Below, one piece after another: positions 8,454-15,499 of a stretch of 32,437 nucleotides of DNA. The notes below the pieces were generated by a model. That model was given only the letters and a program-made list of their open reading frames with translations. It had not been told where the DNA came from and did not search any database. Within the stretch, counting starts at the first letter, position 1. Each line of letters starts with the position of its first letter. The position numbers and the translations under genes were made by a program. The DNA is from Alcaligenaceae bacterium SAGV5 (GTDB lineage: Bacteria; Pseudomonadota; Gammaproteobacteria; Burkholderiales; Burkholderiaceae_B), in contig SPDP01000013.1 in the NCBI GenBank assembly GCA_009360345.1, positions 1-32,437 of the forward strand. The letters are read 5' to 3'.

Positions 8454-8498
8454 TGCGATGCACAAAACGTATTTTAAGGATGGACGGGGGAAAGTCAA
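8454..8498 (-). promoter_or_regulatory. Phasin promoter with TGC-N3-GCA operator-like site
   Basis: On the minus strand there is a -35 TTGACT (8493-8498), a 16-base spacer and a -10 TAAAAT (8471-8476), giving a predicted start near 8464. The palindrome TGCGATGCA occupies 8454-8462, directly at the start site, where a repressor would block initiation. PhaR-type regulators of phasin genes are known to use TGC/GCA palindromes; assigning this site to PhaR is inference. The predicted leader is about 120 bases. Confidence 0.7.
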
Positions 8499-8761
8499 GA
8501 TGCCTTTGGAAAAAAATGCACGATGTTGGGGAAACGAATAAGTGACTGATTGAAGTCATGTTTTCGTGCCAGCGGCGCGCAGCGGCCGAAACCGGGGGAG
8601 GCAAAGCGCCGATTGCCGTCCGGACTGGGGGCGTGTTGCAGCGCGCCACATCTATTTGGTGCGATGCGCCATGGGTGGGGCGAGCCACGCGCCTTCGCAT
8701 GGTGCGGAAAATGGCCCGGCGGCTACACTTTCCGCCTGACCCGATCCGAAAGGCCGCCGTC
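8499..8761. other. Non-coding interval between phasin promoter and DMT exporter
   Basis: I see no convincing gene here. Frames open through it (for example from 8558 on plus) lack family-like sequence and have GC-rich shadow composition. TGCGATGCG at 8660-8668 resembles the phasin operator with one changed end base. A -10-like TACACT at 8723-8728 could serve the exporter gene, but no good -35 accompanies it. Confidence 0.5.
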
Positions 8762-9625
8762 GTGGGCTCTTTGTCGCCATCCCGCCTGATTTCTCCTTTC
8801 TTCGTGCTGATCTGGAGCACCGGTTTCGTCGTCGCCCGCTATGGCCTGCCCTATGCCGAGCCCTTGACCTTTCTTTCGATGCGCTTTGCCGGCGTGCTGG
8901 TGGTCCTGGCGCCGTTCGCCGCCGCCGCCGGTATCGTCTGGCCGGGCTGGCGGCAGCGTCTCCATATGGCGGTGGCCGGCGTGCTGTTGCAGGCCGGATA
9001 CCTGGCGGGCGTCTGGATCGCCATCCACCTGGGCATGGCCGCGGGGCTGGCGGCGCTGGTGGTGGGGTTGCAGCCGCTGCTGACGGCCGTGGCAGGGCGG
9101 TGGATGGGCGAACCTCCCTCCGGGCGGCAATGGGCGGGGTTGGTCCTGGGGTTCGTCGGCGTGGCGCTGGTGGTGGGCAACCGCATCGGTACGCAGGGCC
9201 TGACCTGGCAGGCCCTGGCCTTCGCCGTGGCGGCGCTGCTGTCGATCACCGCGGGCACGGTCTACCAGCGGCGCTTCTGCCCCGGGGTGGACCTGCGGGC
9301 CGGGCTGCTGCTGCAGTTCGGCGCCTCGCTGGCCGTGGTGCTGCCGGCGGCATGGCTGTTCGAGACCATGGTGGTGCAATGGACCTGGGCCTTGGCGGGC
9401 GCCTGGGCGTGGTCGGTCTTCGCCCTGTCGATCGGCGCGATCTGCCTGCTGTTCCTGCTGATACGGCGCGGCGCCGCCACGCGCGTGGCGAGCCTGATGT
9501 ACCTGACCCCGGCGGTGACGGCGCTGATGGCCTGGGCGGCCTTCGGCGAGCCGCTGACCGCGACCATGGTGGCGGGCATGGCGCTCTCGGCGTTCGCGGT
9601 GGCCTGGGCTCAGGGGAAACGATAG
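8762..9625 (+). CDS. DMT superfamily exporter (two EamA domains)
   Basis: This 287-residue inner-membrane protein has about ten hydrophobic segments arranged as two EamA repeats. It opens with LISPFFVLIWSTGFVVARYG, typical of drug/metabolite transporters that export amino acids or metabolites; the substrate is unknown. I chose GTG at 8762. The protein then has the normal family length, and GAAAGG lies about ten bases upstream. In-frame ATGs at 8699 and 8711 would add a charged tail unlike the family. A hairpin starts directly after the stop codon. Confidence 0.85.
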   Translation: MGSLSPSRLISPFFVLIWSTGFVVARYGLPYAEPLTFLSMRFAGVLVVLAPFAAAAGIVWPGWRQRLHMAVAGVLLQAGYLAGVWIAIHLGMAAGLAALVVGLQPLLTAVAGRWMGEPPSGRQWAGLVLGFVGVALVVGNRIGTQGLTWQALAFAVAALLSITAGTVYQRRFCPGVDLRAGLLLQFGASLAVVLPAAWLFETMVVQWTWALAGAWAWSVFALSIGAICLLFLLIRRGAATRVASLMYLTPAVTALMAWAAFGEPLTATMVAGMALSAFAVAWAQGKR

Positions 9626-9653
9626 GCGAAACCGTCACGGTTTCGCGGTTTCC
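9615..9653 (+). terminator. Hairpin directly after DMT exporter stop, probable terminator
   Basis: A perfect 9-bp stem GCGAAACCG / CGGTTTCGC (9626-9634 / 9638-9646) with loop TCA begins at the base after the TAG stop. It is extended by outer arms GGAAAC (9615-9620) and GTTTCC (9648-9653) across a small internal loop. The following sequence is only moderately T-rich, so termination is likely but not certain. Confidence 0.6.
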
Positions 9654-9730
9654 ATCCCTTACACTCTTCTCACCGCCGGGGGAGTTGTCGGCTCGCGGCG
9701 CAACTATTTAACGAGGCAGGAGATACAAGA

Positions 9731-10726
9731 ATGGCTATCCACAAGAAAGCTGTGTCCGCGGCAATCGGGGCCACGGCCCTGGCCAGCGCGGCCGTCCTCG
9801 CGCCTACGCAGGCGATGGCGCAGGGCTATCCCACTCGCCCGGTCACCATGATCGTTCCGTTTGCCGCCGGCGGCCCCACCGACGTGGTGGCGCGCTCGCT
9901 GGCCGAGTCCATGCGCAAGTCGCTGGGGCAGACCGTGGTGGTCGAGAACGTCGGCGGTGCGGGCGGCACCATCGGCACCGCCCGCGTGGCGAAGGCGGCG
10001 AACGACGGCTATACCGTGCTGCTCATGCACATCGGCTTTTCGACCGCGCCTGCCCTCTACCGCAAGCTGAGCTACGACCAGGCCCATGACTTCCAGCCCA
10101 TCGGGCTGACCGTGGACGTGCCGATGACGATGATCGCGCGGGAGAACTTCCCGGCGGCCAACATCAAGGAATTCCTGACCTATGTGAAGGCCAATGCCGG
10201 CAAGCTGTCGATGGCCAATGCCGGCATCGGTTCGGCGTCGCACCTGTGCGGGCTGATGTTCATGAGCACGATAGGCTCCGAGTTCCAGACCATCCCCTAC
10301 AAGGGGACCGCGCCGGCCATGAACGACCTGCTGGGCAAGCAGGTGGACTTCATGTGCGACCAGACCACCAATACCACCGGACAGATCAAGGCCAACAAGG
10401 TCAAGGCCTACGCGGTCACGAGCAAGACCCGCGTGCCCAGCCTGCCTGACCTGCCCACGCTGGACGAGTCCGGGCTGAAGGACTTCTCGGTGGGCATCTG
10501 GCACGGCCTGTGGGCGCCCAAGGGAACCTCGCCCGAAATCGTCGCCAAGCTCGAAGCCTCGCTGAAAGCCGGCCTGGATGATCCCGCGTTCAAGCAGCGC
10601 ATGAACGAACTGGGTGCCATCGTGCTGAACGACAAGGCCACGCCGGCGGCCCTCGACACGCTGGTGAAGGCCGAAACCGCCAAATGGGGTGCGGTCATCA
10701 AGAAGGCTGGCGTCTACGCCGACTGA
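9731..10726 (+). CDS. Bug-family tripartite tricarboxylate transporter substrate-binding protein
   Basis: This 331-residue periplasmic receptor has a Sec signal peptide with likely cleavage after AMA (about residue 30). The mature start GYPTRPVTMIVPFAAGGPTD is the hallmark of the Bug/TctC family that feeds TctA/TctB permeases with organic acids. The ATG has a good AGGAGAT ribosome binding site. No tctA or tctB is nearby, so this is an orphan receptor, as is usual in Bordetella relatives; the ligand cannot be read from sequence. A terminator follows at 10747, so the gene appears to be monocistronic. Confidence 0.92.
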   Translation: MAIHKKAVSAAIGATALASAAVLAPTQAMAQGYPTRPVTMIVPFAAGGPTDVVARSLAESMRKSLGQTVVVENVGGAGGTIGTARVAKAANDGYTVLLMHIGFSTAPALYRKLSYDQAHDFQPIGLTVDVPMTMIARENFPAANIKEFLTYVKANAGKLSMANAGIGSASHLCGLMFMSTIGSEFQTIPYKGTAPAMNDLLGKQVDFMCDQTTNTTGQIKANKVKAYAVTSKTRVPSLPDLPTLDESGLKDFSVGIWHGLWAPKGTSPEIVAKLEASLKAGLDDPAFKQRMNELGAIVLNDKATPAALDTLVKAETAKWGAVIKKAGVYAD

Positions 10727-10746
10727 GGCCGACGTTCACGGCTCCA

Positions 10747-10783
10747 GGGGCGGTCGTCCGAAAGGGGCGCCGCCCCATTTTTT
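10747..10783 (+). terminator. Intrinsic terminator after Bug receptor
   Basis: Stem GGGGCGG (10747-10753) / CCGCCCC (10770-10776) is followed by ATTTTTT and, after GCC, a second T-run. An alternative small hairpin GGGGC-GCC-GCCCC is nested at the 3' side. Either form places a GC stem directly before the T-run. Confidence 0.85.
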
Positions 10784-10817
10784 GCCTTTTTTGTAATTTT
10801 TGCAGTGGCATTTAAAT

Positions 10818-10847
10818 AACGACTTAAAATATGCGCGCTAAGTCGTT
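10818..10847. promoter_or_regulatory. Perfect inverted repeat around the -10 region of the endopeptidase gene
   Basis: Arms AACGACTTA (10818-10826) and TAAGTCGTT (10839-10847) are exact reverse complements separated by 12 bases. A -10-like TAAAAT (10825-10830) straddles the left arm, with TTGCAG 19 bases upstream as a weak -35. The position suggests an operator, although an mRNA hairpin is also possible if transcription starts further upstream. Confidence 0.5.
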
Positions 10848-10919
10848 CATTTAATGGAGATTTCCGTCAAGAAATCTGATATGCTGCGGCGCCTGGGCCA
10901 AGTTGTTACTGGAGGAAGC

Positions 10920-11954
10920 ATGGCGCGCATCAGAAAGAGCATATTGTCGGTTTCATTGCTATGCGCGCTGACCGCCGGGCTCGTCCTGCCCGCGGCCACG
11001 CCTGTCGCCTACGCGGCCACCACGACCTCCAAGAGCGCGAAGGCCGCCAAGGCCAAGCCGGCGAAGAAAGCCACCGCCGGCAAGGCCAAGGCCGCCCCCA
11101 CCAAGAAACGCGCCGCCAAGCCGGCGGCCCCGAGGAAGGCGGTCGCCGCCGCCGGCATCCGGCACGCTTCCTACGCTCCCTCCGCGGCGCTCGAGGATGC
11201 CGATGGCAATCTGTCGCTGCGGTCCAGCGTGGCTTTCGTGCAGGACCTGAATTCCTCCGATGTCCTGTTCGCCAAGAACGAAGGCGCCGTGGCGCCCATC
11301 GCCTCCATCACCAAGTTGATGACCGCGCTGGTGGTGGTCGACGCCGGCCAGCCGCTGGACGAGATGATCGAGGTCACGACCGACGACATCGACACGCACA
11401 AGTTCACGCATTCACGGCTGTCGGTGGGTACGCGCCTGTCGCGCGCCGATATGCTGCACCTGGCGCTGATGTCGTCCGAAAACCGCGCCGCCAATGCGCT
11501 GGGCCGCAACTATCCCGGCGGCCTGCCGGCGTTCGTGCAGGCCATGAACGCAAAGGCGGTGGCCTTGGGCATGCAGGATACGCACTACGTCGAGCCCACC
11601 GGCCTGTCGAGCGAGAATGTCTCCAGCGCCCGCGATCTCGTACGCCTGATGCGTGAAGGTTCCCAGCGCCCGCTGATCCGCCAGTACACGACGGATACCG
11701 AGTATGCGGTCGACGTTGCCGGCAGGCAGCAGACCTTTCGCAACACGAATCGGCTGGTGGCGCGTTCCGACTGGAACATCATCGTGTCCAAGACCGGCTT
11801 CATCAATGAAGCCGGACGCTGCCTGGTGATGCTGGCCAACATAGGTGGCCGCGACATGGCCATCGTGCTGCTGGATTCGGTCGGCTCGCTCACGCGTACG
11901 GCCGATGCCCAGCGCATCCGCCAGTGGGTCCAGCGCGAGATCGGCGCGTTGTAG
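10920..11954 (+). CDS. pbpG: D-alanyl-D-alanine endopeptidase (PBP7 type) with Lys/Ala-rich linker
   Basis: This 344-residue periplasmic serine peptidase belongs to the S11 family and would cleave D-Ala-meso-DAP cross-links in peptidoglycan. A signal peptide ends near residue 32 (PVAYA). The catalytic motifs are S129-x-x-K132 (SITK), S186-E-N188 and K291-T-G. Between the signal peptide and the domain, residues about 36-76 are almost only Lys, Ala, Pro and Thr. The ATG at 10920 has GGAGGA about five bases upstream. An ATG-like start at 10854 would add residues that spoil the signal peptide. The D,D-carboxypeptidase DacA is an alternative, but the length and SxN context favour PbpG. Confidence 0.88.
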   Translation: MARIRKSILSVSLLCALTAGLVLPAATPVAYAATTTSKSAKAAKAKPAKKATAGKAKAAPTKKRAAKPAAPRKAVAAAGIRHASYAPSAALEDADGNLSLRSSVAFVQDLNSSDVLFAKNEGAVAPIASITKLMTALVVVDAGQPLDEMIEVTTDDIDTHKFTHSRLSVGTRLSRADMLHLALMSSENRAANALGRNYPGGLPAFVQAMNAKAVALGMQDTHYVEPTGLSSENVSSARDLVRLMREGSQRPLIRQYTTDTEYAVDVAGRQQTFRNTNRLVARSDWNIIVSKTGFINEAGRCLVMLANIGGRDMAIVLLDSVGSLTRTADAQRIRQWVQREIGAL

Positions 11955-11975
11955 CCTGCTTGCGCGCCGGATTCG

Positions 11976-12803
11976 TCACGCCGCCGACATGGCGTGCGAC
12001 GGCTCGTAGCCCAGCGCGTCGGAGATCTGGCCCGCGGTATCCACCAGCGCGTCTATCCAGCCGTCCTGCATCCGGTCCGCCGGTGCCGAGATAGACAGGC
12101 CGGCGATCAGCTTGCCCGTGTCGTCATGGACGCCCGCCGCGATGCAGCGCACTCCCATTTCCAGCTCCTCGTTGTCGCGGGCATAGCCTTTCGCGCGCAC
12201 CTGCTCCAGCTCGCGTTCGAGCTTGGCCAGATCGGTCAGGCTGTTTGCGGTATGGCCCTGCAGGCCGGTGCGCAGCGCGTAGGCGCGGATCAGGCGGGCA
12301 TCGTCGGCCGACAGGAAGAGCTTGCCGGTGGAGGTCAGGTGCAGCGGCGCGCGTCCGCCGATGGCGCGCACCACCTGCATGCCCGAACGTTCGCTGTAGG
12401 CGCGATCGATGTAGACGATCTCGTCGCCCTGACGCACCGAGAGGTTGACGGTCTGGCCGGTCAGGCGATGCAGCATGCGCATGGGCGTGATGGCGGCGTC
12501 GCGGACGTTGAGGCGGCCCTTGACCAGATGGCCCAGCTCCAGCAACCGCATGCCCAGGCTGTACATGCCGCTGTCGACGCGGTCGACGTAGCGGCCGGCG
12601 ACGAGATCATTCAGGATGCGGTGGGCGGTGGAGGGGTGCAGGCGCGTGGCCTGGGCCAGTTCTTTCAGGCTGACGGGATCGGGATGCTGCGCGAGGGCGT
12701 CGAGCAGGTGCATGGTGCGCTCGAGCACCTGGATGGCGATCTGCGGCACGGGGGCGGCGGACGGGGCGATCATGGCCGCGTCGGGGGTCGTGACTCTGGG
12801 CAT
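11976..12803 (-). CDS. IclR family transcriptional regulator
   Basis: This 275-residue regulator has an N-terminal winged helix-turn-helix (residues about 22-80; VSLKELAQATRLHPSTAHRI is the recognition region). The C-terminal IclR effector domain spans about 95-265, with GVRCIAAGVHDDTGKLIAGL typical of the ligand pocket. It probably binds DNA as a dimer or tetramer and senses a small organic acid. It has no obvious catabolic target next to it: pyrD is upstream and pbpG is convergent. There is no clear Shine-Dalgarno sequence, and a second ATG at residue 11 is possible. A promoter candidate lies at 12914-12942. Confidence 0.9.
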   Translation of the reverse strand: MPRVTTPDAAMIAPSAAPVPQIAIQVLERTMHLLDALAQHPDPVSLKELAQATRLHPSTAHRILNDLVAGRYVDRVDSGMYSLGMRLLELGHLVKGRLNVRDAAITPMRMLHRLTGQTVNLSVRQGDEIVYIDRAYSERSGMQVVRAIGGRAPLHLTSTGKLFLSADDARLIRAYALRTGLQGHTANSLTDLAKLERELEQVRAKGYARDNEELEMGVRCIAAGVHDDTGKLIAGLSISAPADRMQDGWIDALVDTAGQISDALGYEPSHAMSAA

Positions 12804-12884
12804 TGTCGTGGTGAGTCTCTACGCGATGAAGCTAGTTTATCCCATATGGTGAAATGCTATAAGCTTTATTACACCGCAGATGGG

Positions 12885-12910
12885 TGGCCTTTCTGCGTTG
12901 CAGCAGGCCA
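12885..12910. other. Hairpin at the start of the predicted iclR leader
   Basis: Arms TGGCCT (12885-12890) and AGGCCA (12905-12910) enclose CTGC-GTT-GCAG (12893-12903), giving about ten base pairs with a small internal loop. It sits just downstream of the predicted iclR start site and could be a leader hairpin or an operator. On the plus strand it is followed by a T-rich stretch, but no plus-strand gene precedes it. Confidence 0.45.
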
Positions 12911-12913
12911 TTT

Positions 12914-12942
12914 CTTATAGGATCAGTATAACGCCAATGCAA
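12914..12942 (-). promoter_or_regulatory. Candidate iclR promoter
   Basis: On the minus strand TTGCAT (12937-12942), a 17-base spacer and TATAAG (12914-12919) form a plausible sigma70 promoter. The predicted start is near 12907 and the leader is about 100 bases. A second -10-like TATACT overlaps the spacer. Confidence 0.45.
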
Positions 12943-12959
12943 TGAATTTCCGCAATGCA

Positions 12960-12999
12960 GCATTCCCCGTTGTCATAGTTATCCGGCGGACGGGGATGC
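12960..12999 (-). other. Hairpin downstream of pyrD
   Basis: GCATTCCCCGT (12960-12970) and ACGGGGATGC (12990-12999) pair with a single bulged T around a 19-base loop. It lies just past the pyrD stop. The stop itself is inside a perfect palindrome, GGCGCTAGCGCC at 13002-13013. There is no T-run, so this is probably a 3'-end-stabilising or rho-associated structure and not an intrinsic terminator. Confidence 0.45.
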
Positions 13000-13005
13000 C
13001 TGGCG

Positions 13006-13902
13006 CTAGCGCCGGGCCCGGGAGACGGCCGACAGGCAGTCACCGACCAGCGCGGGGCCGCGATAGATGAGCCCGGTATAGAGCTGGACCGCGTCCGCGC
13101 CCGCCGCGATCTTCTCGGCCGCATGGCGGCCTTCCAGGATGCCGCCCACGCCGATGATGGCGAGCGCGTCGCCGGCCTGGCGCCGCAGGCGTTCGACCAC
13201 CCGCAGCGACATTTCCCGCACCGGCGCGCCGGACAGGCCGCCCGCCTCACCCGCATGGGGCAGGCCCTGGACGGCGTCGCGCGACAGCGTGGTGTTGGTG
13301 GCGATGACGCCGTCTATGCGGTGGCGCGGCAGCAGGTCGGCGATGGCATCGACCTGGCTTTCGTCCAGGTCCGGGGCGATCTTGACCGCCAGCGGCACGC
13401 GGCGTCCGTGTTCGGCCGCCAGGGCATCGCGCGCCTGGTCGAGCTGGCGCAGCAGGCCGGACAACTCGTCGGCGCCCTGCAGGCTGCGCAGGTTCTGGGT
13501 GTTGGGCGACGAAATGTTGATGGTGACGTAGTCGGCGTGCGGATAGACCGCCGCCAGTCCGGCCATATAGTCGTCGGCTGCCTTGTCGATGGGCGTATCG
13601 GCGTTCTTGCCGATGTTCAGCCCCAGGATGCCGCCACGGGCGCGATAGCCGCTGCGCTGGACATTGGCCAGGAACACGTCCAGCCCGTCGTTGTTGAAAC
13701 CCATGCGGTTGATCAGCGCTTGGGCGCGGGGCAGGCGGAACAGCCGGGGGAGCGGATTGCCTGGCTGCGGCCGGGGCGTGACCGTGCCGATTTCCATGAA
13801 GCCGAAACCCAGGCTGCCCAGCGCGTCGATGTGCGCGCCGTTCTTGTCGAGTCCGGCGGCCAGTCCCACCGCATTGGGCAGCGTCAGGCCCATGAGGGTC
13901 AC
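13006..13902 (-). CDS. pyrD: Dihydroorotate dehydrogenase (quinone), class 2; 5' end abnormal
   Basis: PyrD oxidises dihydroorotate to orotate in pyrimidine synthesis and passes electrons to ubiquinone at the inner membrane. The FMN/substrate barrel is complete, with LPNAVGLAAGLDKNG near the start and NISSPNTQNLRSLQ carrying the class 2 catalytic serine. IGVGGI and the ADAVQLYTG phosphate-binding region are near the end. The first legal in-frame start is GTG at 13900-13902, giving 298 residues, about 40 fewer than the family. The family-like sequence continues upstream in the same frame (see the next feature), so this start is unlikely to give normal PyrD. Confidence 0.88.
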   Translation of the reverse strand: MTLMGLTLPNAVGLAAGLDKNGAHIDALGSLGFGFMEIGTVTPRPQPGNPLPRLFRLPRAQALINRMGFNNDGLDVFLANVQRSGYRARGGILGLNIGKNADTPIDKAADDYMAGLAAVYPHADYVTINISSPNTQNLRSLQGADELSGLLRQLDQARDALAAEHGRRVPLAVKIAPDLDESQVDAIADLLPRHRIDGVIATNTTLSRDAVQGLPHAGEAGGLSGAPVREMSLRVVERLRRQAGDALAIIGVGGILEGRHAAEKIAAGADAVQLYTGLIYRGPALVGDCLSAVSRARR

Positions 13903-14026
13903 GGGGCGGTCCGGGGCGCGGGCGGGGCGTGTCCATCCCAGGTCGTGTACGCGTTGCAGCGTGGACAGGGTCAGGGCATGGGCGGTTTCGGGTTCCAGGG
14001 CTCCCCGCCCCCACCGCCGGCCACAT
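13903..14026 (-). other. PyrD N-terminal segment without an in-frame start (possible 1-base frameshift)
   Basis: Reading upstream of 13902 in the pyrD frame gives ALEPETAHALTLSTLQRVHD and then LGWTRPARAPDRP, clearly the membrane-association N-terminus of class 2 PyrD. No ATG, GTG or TTG occurs in this frame between 13903 and 14100. An ATG at 14024-14026 lies one frame away. Between it and the conserved residues is a G-run region (minus strand GGGGG-C-GGGG, 14003-14012). Removing one G would join them into a 339-residue protein, the normal PyrD size. This could be an assembly error, a real mutation or an unusual start. Confidence 0.6.
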
Positions 14027-14328
14027 CCGCCGCGCGGCGCCGGAAGACGAACACGAATTTCGTTTCGAATTCCAAAAATTACTTTAAACTTAAAACGTAA
14101 AGCGAAGAAAACTCCCGTGGCGCCGCTGCGCCCGATCCCGGCGCCTGCGACGCGCCGGACGGACGCACCGCCGGGAGCGCGATGGTCAAGGGGAATTTCC
14201 CCTCAGTGCGCGGTGGCCGCGGATGTAACAATAATCACCTCCCCGCGTCCGAGCATCGCGCCGACTGCAGTACCCCGGGGAGCCGGAGGTCCGGCCCCTT
14301 CCACCCAGCAGGCAAGCCAGGAGTCCGC
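14027..14328. other. pyrD / binding-protein divergent intergenic region with palindrome
   Basis: This 300-base non-coding region contains an AT-rich patch at about 14050-14115, likely the promoter zone for one or both divergent genes. It also contains the 15-base perfect palindrome AGGGGAATTTCCCCT at 14189-14203, 126 bases before the binding-protein ATG. That palindrome looks like an operator. No gene is supported here. Confidence 0.5.
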
Positions 14329-15495
14329 ATGAAAACCGCCAAACTGATAGCCATCGCATCGATACTGCAAGCAGCCTTCGCCGTCCCCTCCTTCGCCGCC
14401 GTCAAGATCGGCTTTGTCTCCACGCTGTCCGGTCCGGGTTCGGTGCTGGGCCAGGACCAGTACGACGGCTTCATGCTGGCCGTGGAACAGGGCAAGGGCA
14501 AGCTGGGCGGCGTCGACGTCGAAATCCTCAAGGAAGACGACCAGATGAAACCCGAGGTCGGCCTGCAGGTCGTGCGCCAGTTGCTGGAGCGCGACAAGGT
14601 GCCCCTCATCACCGGCCTGATCTATTCGAACGTCATGATGGCGGTCCATCGCCCCATCACCAGCGCCGAGGTCTTCCTGGTCGGCTCGAACGCCGGCCCC
14701 ACCCCGATCACGGGCAAGGGCTGCTCGCCCTACTTCTTCTCCACCTCGTGGAACAACGACCAGTTGCACGAGGCCGGCGGCGAACTCGCCAACAAGATGG
14801 GCATCAAGAAGATCCAGCTGCTGGCGGCCAACTACCAGGCCGGCAAGGACGCCATGGAAGGCTTCAAGCGGACCTTCAAGGGCCAGGTGGTGGGCGAGAC
14901 CTTCACCCAGGTCAACCAGCCCGACTACTCGGTCGAGATCTCCGCGCTGGCCGCCAGCAAACCCGAGGCCATCTATACGTTCTACCCGGGCAGCATGGGC
15001 GTGAACTTCGTCAAGCAGTACCGGCAGGCCGGCATGTTCGACAAGATCCGCATGCTGTCGACGTCCACCATCGACGGCTCCACGCTGCCCGCCCTGCAGG
15101 ACGCGGCGCTGGGCGCGGTCACGGCGGCGCCTTACTCGCCCGACCTGGACAATCCGGCCAACAAGAAATTCGCCGATGCTTTCCGCAAGAAGTACAACCG
15201 CGAACCCTCGATGTACGCGGCGCAATCCTACGATGCCGCCAGCCTGATCGCCTCGGCCCTGGCCAAGACCAAGGGCAACGTCTCGGACAAGCCCGCGTTC
15301 CGCGCGGCCCTGCGCGAGGCCAAGTTCGACTCCGTGCGCGGTTCCTTCGCGTTCAACACCAACCAGTTCCCGATCGCACCGTTCTATCGGGTCGACGTGG
15401 CCAAGGACGCGAACGGCAAGCCGGCGTTCGTGACCAAGGGCGTGATCTACGAACACAGCAAGGACTCGTACGCGGGCGAGTGCCAGATGAAGTAG
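14329..15495 (+). CDS. ABC transporter periplasmic substrate-binding protein (LivJ/LivK type)
   Basis: This 388-residue periplasmic protein has a Sec signal peptide ending near residue 23 (PSFA). A Peripla_BP_6 fold follows: VKIGFVSTLSGPGSVLGQD at the mature start, then GLQVVRQLLERDKVPLITG. Proteins of this type deliver branched-chain amino acids or aromatic acids to Liv-type ABC importers. The ATG has AGGAG six bases upstream (14319-14323). No permease or ATPase genes adjoin it, so it is an orphan receptor. Its stop is four bases from the stop of the convergent GT9 gene. Confidence 0.9.
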   Translation: MKTAKLIAIASILQAAFAVPSFAAVKIGFVSTLSGPGSVLGQDQYDGFMLAVEQGKGKLGGVDVEILKEDDQMKPEVGLQVVRQLLERDKVPLITGLIYSNVMMAVHRPITSAEVFLVGSNAGPTPITGKGCSPYFFSTSWNNDQLHEAGGELANKMGIKKIQLLAANYQAGKDAMEGFKRTFKGQVVGETFTQVNQPDYSVEISALAASKPEAIYTFYPGSMGVNFVKQYRQAGMFDKIRMLSTSTIDGSTLPALQDAALGAVTAAPYSPDLDNPANKKFADAFRKKYNREPSMYAAQSYDAASLIASALAKTKGNVSDKPAFRAALREAKFDSVRGSFAFNTNQFPIAPFYRVDVAKDANGKPAFVTKGVIYEHSKDSYAGECQMK

Positions 15496-15499
15496 GCGG

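Noticed and set aside
8083..8820. Minus-strand frame through the phasin upstream region
   Set aside because: Out of frame with phasin and crosses its promoter; Arg/Pro-rich shadow sequence.
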